A stretch of DNA of 64,000 nt from Verrucomicrobiales bacterium. GTDB lineage: Bacteria; Verrucomicrobiota; Verrucomicrobiia; Limisphaerales; J093. Position numbers and translations under genes: made by a program. This document shows, piece by piece, positions 45,401 to 53,600 of this stretch. Position 1 is the first letter of the stretch, and each line of letters begins with the position of its first letter. A model generated the notes under the pieces. That model had not been told where the DNA came from and made no database searches. It saw only the letters and a program-made list of their open reading frames with translations. The stretch spans positions 62,001 through 126,000 of the forward strand of contig JABTUJ010000002.1 in assembly GCA_015075445.1 (NCBI GenBank), written 5' to 3'.

Positions 45401-46512
45401 CCCACTTCGACCTTCGACCTTCGACCTTCGGACTAACATCTTCGCCGACCGGTCGTCAGTCCGGCGCGGATGCGGCAGCACTGACCCTCGACGATCTGAC
45501 GGGCTGGTGGAACGGGGTCACGACGGGGGATTTCGATGGGGATGGCCGGCTCGACATCGTGGCCAGCAATTGGGGCCTGAACACCCCCTGGCGCGCCAGC
45601 CTCGAACACCCTCTGCGGCTCTACCACGGCGATCTGGCCGGCACGGGCGGCCATGATCTGCTCGAAACGATGTACGTACCGGAGCTGGGAGCGGACGCGC
45701 CGCTGCGGGGCCTCAACGCCCTCAGCCAGGCTTTCCCGATGCTTCTCGGGCGCTTCACCACCCACCGCGCCTTCGGCGATGCCACCGCACAGGATCTGCT
45801 CGAGACGCTGGGCGTGCCCGCCTCCTCGGTGGCTGCCTCGACGCTGGCCTCGGTGCTCTTCCTGAACCGCGGCACCCACTTCGTCGCCCGCGCCCTTCCC
45901 GCGGAAGCGCAGTTCGCCCCCGCCTTCGCGCTGAACGTGGCTGACGCCGACGGGGACGGACACGAGGACCTGTTCCTGAGCCAGAACTTCTTCGCGCTCC
46001 GACCCGAGGTGGCCCGTCTGGATGGCGGCCGAGGCCTCTGGTTGCGGGGTGACGGCCAGGGCGGTTTCGCGGCGGTTCCGGGACAGCAATCGGGCATACG
46101 GGTCCATGGCGAACAACGCGGCGCCGGGCTTGCCGATTTTGACGCCGACGGCCGCGTCGACCTGGTGGTGTCGCAGAACGGCACGGCGACACGGGTGTTT
46201 CGCAACGTGAGGGCCAGACCGGGATTGCGCGTGCGGCTCGTCGGGCCGGCCGGCAACCCCGATGGCATCGGCGCCGTCTTGCGCCTGGGCACCGGCACCG
46301 CGTGGGGGCCCGCTCGCGAACTCCACGCCGGCTCCGGGTATTGGTCGCAGGACAGCGCCGTGACCGTGCTGGCCCGCCCCCCAGAGGCCGACCGGATCGA
46401 GATCCGCTGGCCCGGCGGACGGCGGACGGTCGTGGCACTTCCCGAAGACGCACGCGAGCTCGTGGTGACCGCCGAAGGCCGGGTGCACGGAGTCGGGTCC
46501 CGGTCATCTTGA
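42439..46512 (+). CDS. Giant FG-GAP/VCBS + double ASPIC/UnbV protein (CRTAC1-like), paralogue 1
   Basis: 1357 residues. AGAGAAG precedes the ATG. Signal helix ~46-65 (AARLLLGMLGLLSFLLP). The protein is two copies of one plan: FG-GAP/VCBS beta-propeller blades rich in GDFDGDGW, DADGDGDLDLLVATLG, DLDGDGDLDLYVANYG (calcium-binding), then an ASPIC/UnbV domain (~587-670, EILCGGHYLAGSETL), a second propeller, and a second ASPIC/UnbV (~1262-1345, HAGSGYWSQDSAVTVLA ... WPGGRRTV). Between the propellers lies a low-complexity insert (~948-1000) encoded by a heptanucleotide satellite. CRTAC1-like proteins bind calcium outside the cell; function in bacteria is unknown. The 50677-54582 gene is its paralogue. 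Divergent from a response regulator. Confidence 0.85.
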   Translation: MPTCFARGRPARQVVGQRDGSRSTRQHRATVAAACPLTRPSRRFAARLLLGMLGLLSFLLPTRGSGAEWQTGPGFRFREVQPDAPASPAHARTVGFTVIPAAPAGVVFTNPVPVRLMMENNNLMNGSGLAAGDFDGDGWCDLYFSALDGTNALYRNLGNWRFTNVTAQAGVGFPGMRSTGALFADADGDGDLDLLVATLGHGVRYAENLGNGQFRDRTTAAGLGGDTGSTTLAMGDLDGDGDLDLYVANYGVLSILRSGGRAELRRVGDQWVVTGPHAKRLRYVDGNLEEVGEPDGLYLNDGKGRFSLVPWGSEYFLDEQGKPRAEPWDFGLTVQIRDVNGDRAPDIYVCNDFQTVDRFWINDGRGRFRLVPRLALRKQSFSSMGVDFADLDRDGFLDFFVTEMMGRDPRVRMRQIVGAAPLIPEPGRLENRPEVARNTLFLNWGDHTYVEMAHYAGVEASDWSWQPIFLDVDLDGYEDLLVGNGMAFDVQDRDVLRYVQSLGRQAPEHSRTNLALYPPFITTNIAWRNRGDLTFEDVSAAWGFNAVRIAQGLVQADLDNDGDLDLALNGINGGAWLLRNDTVAPRVAIRLRGRSPNSRGVGGVIRVRGGPVPVQMQEILCGGHYLAGSETLRVFAAGSTTNELNLEIAWRSGANTTGLRVQPNAIYEIDEPALSASPPAATPADSSPDRPWFEDLSEGLGHTHRETFFTDYQRQPLLTRQFSQLGPGVAWFDLDGDGRDELFLGAAKGGALEVFRWQGTNRFARLPGIEGWSAPDDLTGLAGWVSATGKRSLLAGLSHYESKDPWVTGIAQVSVNPAGALTVLPLTPVPGTTALTGPLAVADFDGDGDLDLFVGGRLVPGAYPQPAASRLFRYEAAGLQLDEANTLALAGASLVSGAVWSDLDGDGLPELILATDWGPLRIYRNRTGRLEPWNVPVRLTGEGRTEDQGPRTTDHGLRTSNFELSTSNFQLRPSHFDLRPSHFDLRPSHFDLRPSTFGLTSSPTGRQSGADAAALTLDDLTGWWNGVTTGDFDGDGRLDIVASNWGLNTPWRASLEHPLRLYHGDLAGTGGHDLLETMYVPELGADAPLRGLNALSQAFPMLLGRFTTHRAFGDATAQDLLETLGVPASSVAASTLASVLFLNRGTHFVARALPAEAQFAPAFALNVADADGDGHEDLFLSQNFFALRPEVARLDGGRGLWLRGDGQGGFAAVPGQQSGIRVHGEQRGAGLADFDADGRVDLVVSQNGTATRVFRNVRARPGLRVRLVGPAGNPDGIGAVLRLGTGTAWGPARELHAGSGYWSQDSAVTVLARPPEADRIEIRWPGGRRTVVALPEDARELVVTAEGRVHGVGSRSS
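45281..45432 (+). repeat. In-frame heptanucleotide satellite 1
   Basis: About three GGACCAC units followed by runs built on TTCGACC/TTCCAAC heptamers; three 21-bp blocks each encode RPSHFDL. It lies inside the coding sequence between the two propellers and stays in frame (heptamers times three give a seven-residue repeat). Confidence 0.9.
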
Positions 46513-46813
46513 ACGCTTCGGGCTTGGGGAGGAATCCGGCGCGCGGCCCGGACTTCCGCTCGCGGGTCTTGGTGCGGCGGCGCGGCGGACTCCGGGGCAC
46601 GCCCTTCGATGCGCGATCCGTCGCATCTCGAGGGGTAATTAGCTTGCCGGGGCTGGCCCGCCTCGGCTAGTAATTCGGCTCGTAGCAGCCCGCCTTACAC
46701 TCGATAGCGGGTTTGGCCCACGCGAGGCGGGGGCAGACCCGGTTGACGTAAGGAGGGCAGCTTCGGCAACCAAACCCGTTGACTCGGGATCAAACCAAAA
46801 CCAGACAGCGTAT
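46513..46813 (+). other. Intergenic gap, nothing recognised
   Basis: No convincing frame on either strand. GGCTGGCCCGCCTCGGC-like GC-rich pieces and GTAAGGAGGGCAGC (an AGGAGG far from the next ATG) are visible; no clear promoter or terminator. Confidence 0.4.
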
Positions 46814-49800
46814 ATGAATGACTCCTCCACGCGCAGACTCCTGGTGACGACCTGCCTGGCGGTGGGTACAGGCCTGCTGGCGGTCCACGCCGCAGCCCCC
46901 ACCGCCCCGCAGGGATTCATCAAGGCGAAGGAATTCCTCGACATCGGGGGAACCGCGGTGCTGAACCTCACGGACAGCCCCAAGTTCCCGAACAACCCCG
47001 ATATCGTGGCCTATCCGACCTTCTTCGAGTGGCCCGCGGGCGCGGACCTCAACACGCCTCCAGCGGGCGACGTGAAGAACAACTACGGCGTCCAGATCCT
47101 CGGCTACTTCTACCCGCCCTCGACTGGCGACTACATTTTCTACCTGGCCTCCGATGACGGAGGCGCACTCTACCTGAGCACCAACAGCGATCCCGCCAAC
47201 AAGAAGCTGATCGCGCAAGAGAGCGGCTGGAGCGGCGTGCGTTCCTTCACGGCCATCGGGGGTGGCAGCACGGTCGAGGAGAAGAACTCCCAGACCTTCG
47301 CCAACACGCAATGGCCGACGAAGGACACGGTAATGGGGGGCGCCCGGATCACCCTCCAGGCCAACCAGCCGTATTACATCGAAGCCCTCGCGAAGGAAGG
47401 GGGTGGCGGTGACAACCTGGCCGTCGCGGTCCAGGATCCGCAAGGCACCATTGACGCGACCCTCCCGATCCCCGGCAACCGGCTGGCCCCCGCCGACGTC
47501 GCCACAGCGCCCGTCATCCTGACCCAACCTCAGAATGCCTATGTGTACGCAGGCGGAACCGCCACCTTCTCGGTGGGTTATGACATCCCGCCCCCGGCCA
47601 CGCTCAGCAGCATCAAGTGGACAAAGAACGGCGCGGACCTCCCGAACAGCAACGCCACCAGCGTGAGCCTGGCGGCGGCGGCGGCCGACAATGGCGCCAA
47701 GATCAGAGCCGTCATCACGACTTCGGCGGGCGTCCTGCACAGTGACGAAGCCACCCTCACCGTGGCCACCATCCTCAACGAATTCGCCCAGGGCGTGGTC
47801 AAGTTCGAGGCCTTCACCGGCATCGGCGGCACCGCCATCCAGGCCCTGTTCGACGCCGAAAAGTACCAGCTCAACCAAGTCGATGATTTCCGCCTGCTCG
47901 GCGGCATCGACACCCCCAACGGTTACGGCGACAACTACGGCGCGCGCGTTTCCGGATTCATCATCCCGCCCGAGACGGCCAGCTACCACTTCTTCATTCG
48001 GAGCGACGACGCGTCGGCGCTCTACCTGAGTGCGAACGAGACGCCGCCCGATCCCAACTGGGATCTGCCGATCTGCCAGGAAACCGGTTGCTGTGCGGCC
48101 TTCCAGGAACCGGGGGACACGCTGCCGGAGGAAACCACCATCGAACCCATCGCCCTGGTGGCGGGCCGGAAGTACGCCTTCATCGCCCTCGTGAAGGAAG
48201 GCGGCGGTGGTGATTACCTGCAGGTGGCCGCGCGCAAAGTCGGTGACACCACGCCGGCCGCTTCGCTGGTTCCGCTCTCCGGCGCCTGGGTGGGAGCCAA
48301 TGCCAAGCCGAGCTTGGGAACGCCCGTGATTACGCGGCAGCCGCAAAGCCTGCCGCAGTTGCTGCAGGGCCGCAGTGCCCAGTTGAGCATCGAAGCGTCC
48401 ATCACGCCCGCGGCTTACAACTTCCCGCTGCTCGTCCAGTGGCGGAAGAACGGTGCCGCGATCCCGGGCGCCACCGGTCTGAGCTACGCGATCCCCTCCG
48501 CCTCCACGGCGGACAACGGCACCTACACGGCCGTCGTCAGTGCCCCCAGCGGTCAATCCGTCACCAGCGACGAAGCGGTCGTGACCGTGATCGCCGACAC
48601 CTTCCCGCCCAAGATCAGCCGCGTGAAGGCTTCGTCGGTCTCGACTTTGATCGTGACCTTCGACGAACCCCTCGACCCGGCCAGCGCCGGGACCGCGGGC
48701 AACTACTCGCTCTCGGGCGGCGCAACCGTGACGGCCGCCACCGCCTCCGGCAGTGCCGTGCTCCTCAACACCAGCAGCCTCACGGTGGGCGCGTCCTACA
48801 CCCTGACGGCCGGCGGGGTGAAGGATCTCTTCGGAAACACCTTGCCCGCCGGAACCACAGTCAGCTTCGTGGTGAACGTGGTCACCTATGCCGATGTCAT
48901 CCTGGCCGACGGCCCGGTCATGTTCTATCGCTTCGAGGAGACCACCGGCCAGGTGACCAAGAACCTGGGCACCGCCGGCACTGCCGCCGACGGCCTCTGG
49001 ATGTCGGGCAACGGGCCCGATGATTCCTTCCCGGTGAACGTGAGTTCGGGCACGGGCCCCCGGCCGGGTGACTTCCTCGGCTTTGCGCCGGACAACCGCT
49101 CGGGCCGCTTCACCGGGCCGCAGGACCTCCTGTGGGTGGACGCGCAACTGCAGCTCCTGAACAACCTGGGCGCTTTCTCGCTGGAGTACTGGGTGAAGCC
49201 GGCCAACCGGGTCAGCGATCCCACCACCTTCGGCAACCGCATCGGCATCGTCGGCCAAAACGACGCCATCGAGTACGGCTTCATCAACCCGAACACGATC
49301 CAGATCTGGACTCCGGGCGGCGGTTCGTTGAACACAACCTACAACTTCCCGGACAACACCTGGCATCACGTGGCCACGATCGCGGATGGCCGGAGCATCA
49401 AGAACTATTTCGATGGCGTGTTCATCAACCAGATCACCCAAACCACGGCGAACTACGGCAGTTCGACCTTCAACGTCCACGTCGGCGGCGGCGGCGCCTT
49501 CGATGCCACGGGCAACCACTTCACCGGCGAGATCGATGAGGTGGCCATCTTCACCAAAGCCATCCCGGCCGAACGCATCGCCGCGCACTTCAAAGCGGGC
49601 AAGGAAGGCGGCGAAATTCCCGGCGCAGAACCCGTCATCGGCGGCATCGCGCGTCAGGGCAGCAATGTCGTCGTCCAGTACGACGGCGTCCTGCAGTCCG
49701 CCAGCAGCGTGACCGGGCCGTGGGCAGACGTCGCCGGCGCTCCCACGGGCAGCGGGCAAACCTTCACCACGCCCGCCAGCGCCGCAGCGCAGTACTTCCG

Positions 49801-49816
49801 CTCGCGCCAGGAATAG
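46814..49816 (+). CDS. Secreted PA14 / Ig-like / LamG protein
   Basis: 1000 residues with a signal peptide (RRLLVTTCLAVGTGLLAVHA). Two PA14-like domains: ~75-215 (YGVQILGYFYPPSTGDYIFY, YYIEALAKEGGGGDNLAVAV) and ~370-490 (YGARVSGFIIPPETASYHFF, YAFIALVKEGGGGDYLQVAA). Ig-like domains lie between (~235-325) and after (~500-595). A Big_5-like domain follows (~600-690, PPKISRVKASSVSTLIVTFD), then a concanavalin/LamG-type domain (~700-920, VMFYRFEETTGQ ... GAFSLEYWVKP ... NTWHHVATI). The ending ASSVTGPWADVAGAPTG ... YFRSRQE is the short tail found in other exported proteins here. A carbohydrate-binding or adhesive function is likely. A terminator hairpin follows 19 bases after the stop. Confidence 0.85.
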   Translation: MNDSSTRRLLVTTCLAVGTGLLAVHAAAPTAPQGFIKAKEFLDIGGTAVLNLTDSPKFPNNPDIVAYPTFFEWPAGADLNTPPAGDVKNNYGVQILGYFYPPSTGDYIFYLASDDGGALYLSTNSDPANKKLIAQESGWSGVRSFTAIGGGSTVEEKNSQTFANTQWPTKDTVMGGARITLQANQPYYIEALAKEGGGGDNLAVAVQDPQGTIDATLPIPGNRLAPADVATAPVILTQPQNAYVYAGGTATFSVGYDIPPPATLSSIKWTKNGADLPNSNATSVSLAAAAADNGAKIRAVITTSAGVLHSDEATLTVATILNEFAQGVVKFEAFTGIGGTAIQALFDAEKYQLNQVDDFRLLGGIDTPNGYGDNYGARVSGFIIPPETASYHFFIRSDDASALYLSANETPPDPNWDLPICQETGCCAAFQEPGDTLPEETTIEPIALVAGRKYAFIALVKEGGGGDYLQVAARKVGDTTPAASLVPLSGAWVGANAKPSLGTPVITRQPQSLPQLLQGRSAQLSIEASITPAAYNFPLLVQWRKNGAAIPGATGLSYAIPSASTADNGTYTAVVSAPSGQSVTSDEAVVTVIADTFPPKISRVKASSVSTLIVTFDEPLDPASAGTAGNYSLSGGATVTAATASGSAVLLNTSSLTVGASYTLTAGGVKDLFGNTLPAGTTVSFVVNVVTYADVILADGPVMFYRFEETTGQVTKNLGTAGTAADGLWMSGNGPDDSFPVNVSSGTGPRPGDFLGFAPDNRSGRFTGPQDLLWVDAQLQLLNNLGAFSLEYWVKPANRVSDPTTFGNRIGIVGQNDAIEYGFINPNTIQIWTPGGGSLNTTYNFPDNTWHHVATIADGRSIKNYFDGVFINQITQTTANYGSSTFNVHVGGGGAFDATGNHFTGEIDEVAIFTKAIPAERIAAHFKAGKEGGEIPGAEPVIGGIARQGSNVVVQYDGVLQSASSVTGPWADVAGAPTGSGQTFTTPASAAAQYFRSRQE

Positions 49817-49835
49817 GGCGGAGGATCCCTTCACA

Positions 49836-49868
49836 GGGAGATCGGGTTTCGGCCCGGTCTCCCTTTTT
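49836..49868 (+). terminator. Rho-independent terminator
   Basis: GGGAGATCGGG, loop TTTCGG, CCCGGTCTCCC, then TTTTT. The stem pairs at nearly every position; it directly follows the PA14/LamG gene. Confidence 0.85.
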
Positions 49869-49890
49869 CGTCAGGCCAGCTTGCGTACCC

Positions 49891-49913
49891 TGTAGGCGCC
49901 GACGTGAGGAGGC
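49891..49913 (+). repeat. Lone copy of the 23-bp TGTAGGCGCCGACG repeat
   Basis: TGTAGGCGCCGACGTGAGG plus AGGC, identical to the right arm (reverse complemented) of the hairpin at 27009-27080. The next bases (GACGCAGGAGGCGAAG) partly repeat its end. The non-coding region 49869-50676 otherwise holds only the ~170-bp repeats and shows no gene. Confidence 0.8.
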
Positions 49914-50231
49914 AAAGCGGGGACGCAGGAGGCGAAGCTCTCATGCCCCTGGCCCGGGCACGCCACCAGCAAACGACCGCCGCCGGCAGATGGCGTCGGG
50001 TGGGGGCGGTCCGTCTCAACCGCGTGGTTCGCCTCGGTGTGCCGGCGCGCCGAACTCCCTGCGGCAGGCCCTCCGCGAAAACCGTGAAATCCGCGGTGCA
50101 TGATGGGCGTGATCTGCGACCGCGAATTTGGCGGATGGCGCGGATGAGGTCTGGCCGTGATGCCAGCCCATCTCAAGACCATGGCTGACGGTGTGGTCCA
50201 TTCCGGTGTGATTGGTCCTTGCCATGAACCT

Positions 50232-50408
50232 GGGCACGAGACTCGAGCCCACGCCCGCGGCGTGCCAGACGGTAGCCGGGGGTCGAGCGAGTTCGCCAGC
50301 GAGACCCCCGGTGGCGGTCAGGCGTGGACGAGCGCATCCCGGAGGAATCCCAGACGCCGTGACCCCGGACCTCTGGCACCCCCTCCGGGGTGCCTTCGAC
50401 TTGGTCCC
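50232..50408 (+). repeat. ~175-bp dispersed repeat with stem-loops, copy 1
   Basis: From GGGCACGAGACTCG through CGTGCCAGACGGTAGCCGGG, a stem of the type GGGGGTC...GACCCCC, to GGCACCCCCTCCGGGGTGCC (a 20-base hairpin). Direct repeat of 50501-50670. Between the two copies is another perfect hairpin, GGAGGTCGTCG/CGACGACCTCC. Confidence 0.75.
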
Positions 50409-50500
50409 GGGCGGCCGGAGGTCGTCGCCCCGCGACGACCTCCGGCTACCGTCTGGGACGCCTCCGGCGTTAACCCGGACGCCTCCGGCTCCCGATAGAC

Positions 50501-50670
50501 GGGCACGAGACTCGGTCCACCCGCAGCGTGCCAGACAGTAGCCGGGGGATTCGAGCAGGTTCGCCAGCAGGACCCCGGTGGCCGATCGAGCGCGGACGGC
50601 CTCGGAGGATGACAGACGTCACCCAGGTCTCTGTGGCAGCCCATCAGAGGTGCTTCGACAACCCGGACCC
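50501..50670 (+). repeat. ~170-bp dispersed repeat with stem-loops, copy 2
   Basis: Same order of blocks as 50232-50408 with small changes (CGTGCCAGACAGTAGCCGGG). It ends only seven bases before the start of the second FG-GAP/ASPIC gene, whose signal peptide is poor; the repeat may have replaced its normal 5' end. Confidence 0.75.
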
Positions 50671-50676
50671 TCGCCA

Positions 50677-53600
50677 GTGCTGGCTTGGTCGGGGATGCTC
50701 CAGTTGGCGGCAACCGAGCCGGACTGGCAGGCCGAAGCCGGTCATCGTTGGACCGCGTTGCGCCTCCCCGCAGAAGGCAAGACCGGTTTCACCCGCCTTT
50801 CACCAGCCGAGACCGGCGTCACCTTCACCAACGTCCTGCCCGAATGGACCAGCGCCGCCAACCGCGTCCTTGAAAACGGGTCGGGTGCGGCGGTCGGCGA
50901 CTTCGATCAGGACGGCTGGCCCGATGTGTTTCTCTGTGGTCTGCAGGGCAACAGCACCCTCTACCGCAATCTCGGCCACTGGCGGTTCGAAGATGTGACA
51001 TCGCGTGCCGGCCTTGCGCTCACGAACCTCGTCGCGCGCGGCGCCGTCTTCGCCGACCTCAACGGCGACCGCCGCCTGGACCTCTTGGTCTCGACGCTGG
51101 GACGCGGCGTCGTATGTCTGCTCAACGACGGTCAAGGCCGGTTCCGCGACGTCACCGAAGCGGCCGGCACGCGCACCGGCTTCGGAGCCAGCACCCTGAC
51201 GTTGGCCGATGTGGACGGCAACGGGACGTTGGATCTGTACGTGGCCAACTACCGCGCACAGGATGTCCGCGACGACGCGCTGGTCGAAGTCCGGATGGTC
51301 AACGGGCAGATGGTGCTGCACCCGAAGTACCGCGGGCGCCTGTTCCTCACCCCGCAAGGCCTGCGCGAGTTCGGTGAACCCGACTTCCTCTACCTGAACG
51401 ACGGCCAGGCTCGATTCCGCCCCGCATCGTGGACGGACGGCACCTTCCAGGACGAGGAAGGCCGGCCACTCGAAGGCCCGCCGCAAGACTGGGGATTGAC
51501 GGCCGCCTTTCACGACCTGAACGGCGATGGCGCTCCCGACCTCTACGTCTGCAACGATTACTGGACCCCGGACCGGCTCTGGATCAACGACGGTCGCGGA
51601 CGCTTCCGGGCCGCCCCCAGGGTCGCGCTGCGGCATACCAGCGAGAACTCGATGGGTGTCGGTTTCACGGACCTCGATCACGACGGTCAGGTCGATTTCC
51701 TCGTGCTCGACATGCTCAGCCGCGACCCGGCCGTGCGCCGGCGACAGGTCCTGGCGCAGACTCCCATGCCGGCAGGAGTCGGCGAGATCACCAACCGCCC
51801 CCAGATCATGCGGAACACCCTGTTCCTGAATCGCGGCGATGGCACCTTCGCGGAGATCGCCGACTTCGCGGGCCTGCCCGCCTCGGACTGGTCCTGGCAA
51901 CCCGTGTTCCTGGATGTGGACCTGGACGGACATGAGGATCTGCTGATCCCGGCCGGCCACACCCGGGACGTGCAGGATCTGGACGCCACGCTGCGCCTCC
52001 AGGGATTGCAGCGGACCTGGCCGCGGGACATGCCACCCCAGGAACGCCAACGGGCTTTCACCCGCCAGATGATGGAGCACGCGCGGCTGTACCCGACGCT
52101 CGAGTTGCCCATCGTCGCGTTTCGCAACCTCGGGAACCGGCGTTTCACCGAAGTCACCGGCGCGTGGGGTACCGATGATCTGGCCGTGCACCAGGGAACG
52201 GCGCTGGGCGACCTCGACCGCGACGGCGACCTGGACCTGGTCGTCAACAACCTCAACGGCGTGTGCGGGATCTACCGCAACGACTCGACCGCTGCCCGGG
52301 TGGCCGTTCGTCTCCACGGCCTGCCCCCCAATACCGCCGGCATCGGTGCTCGCGTGCGTCTGCACGGCGGGGCGGTGCCGGTTCAGCAACAGGAACTCCT
52401 CGCCGGCGGACGCTACTTGTCCGGTGCCGAACCCTTGCTCGTCTTCGCGACGGGTCAGGCGACGACTGGCCTGACGCTCGAGGTGATCTGGCGCACCGGC
52501 CGGACCTCGCGGGTGGCGAACGTCGCGGCCAACCGCCTCTACGCGATCGACGAGTCCGCCGCGGCCGAATCCACGAAGTCATCACCGCCCGCCGGCCTCG
52601 GGCATGACCGAACGGAAGCCGCTGATGCGTACGCCGCGAAGGAACCGGCCGCGCCCTGGTTCGAGGACCTCAGCCATTGGCTCAACCATACGCATCGGGA
52701 GAACACCTTTGACGAAGCGGTTCGCCAACCCCTGCTGCCCAAACGCCTGGGCCAGGGCGGGCCGGGCGTGGCGTGGTTTGACCTCGACGGTGACGGCGCG
52801 GAGGAACTGGTCATCGGGAGCGGCGCTGGCGGTTCGCTCGCCGTGTACCGGTTCGCCGGGTCGACCACACCGCAGCGCGCCATCGGTCCGCCCTGGGACA
52901 CGATCATGACCCGGGACCAGACCGCGATCCTCGGACTCCACCGCCCGGACGGCACCCCCTGGATCACCGTCGGCGCAGCCAACTACGAAGACGGCTCGAT
53001 CGCGGGTGCGGCGGTCCTGGCGTACCGCCCCGGGCTCGTTGTCCCGGAGCACAGCGTGCCCGCCTTCGCCTCCAGCGTCGGCCCGCTGTGCGCCGCCGAT
53101 TTCGATGGCGACGGTGATCTCGACCTGTTCGTCGGGGGCCGGGTCGTGCCGGGACGTTATCCCGAGCCGGCCACCTCCCACCTGTTCCGGCAGGAGCCGG
53201 CGGGATGGGTACCAGACGCGATCCACCAACCGTTGTTCGATCGGCTCGGGCTGGTGACCGGCGCGATGTGGAGCGATCTCGAGGGCGACGGGTTCCCGGA
53301 ACTTGTCCTGGCCTGCGAATGGGGACCGGTGCGGATCCTCCGCAACCGCGCCGGCCGGCTTCAGGTCTGGGATCCCCCCGTCGAGGTTTGGGACGGGAGA
53401 GGGACCACGGACCACAGACCACAGACCACAGACCACGGACCACGGAGGTCCGACTTCGACCCTCGGACTTCGACCCTCGACCTTCGACCTTCGACCTTCG
53501 ACCTTCGACCTTCGACCTTCGACCTTCGACCTTCCCCGCTCAGCGACCTGACCGGCTGGTGGACCGGGGTCGCCGCCGGGGATCTGGATGGCGATGGCCG

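Noticed and set aside
46790..49834. 1014-codon minus-strand frame opposite the PA14/LamG gene
   Set aside because: Shadow frame made of Gly/Arg/Asp-rich sequence; plus strand has a signal peptide and PA14 domains.
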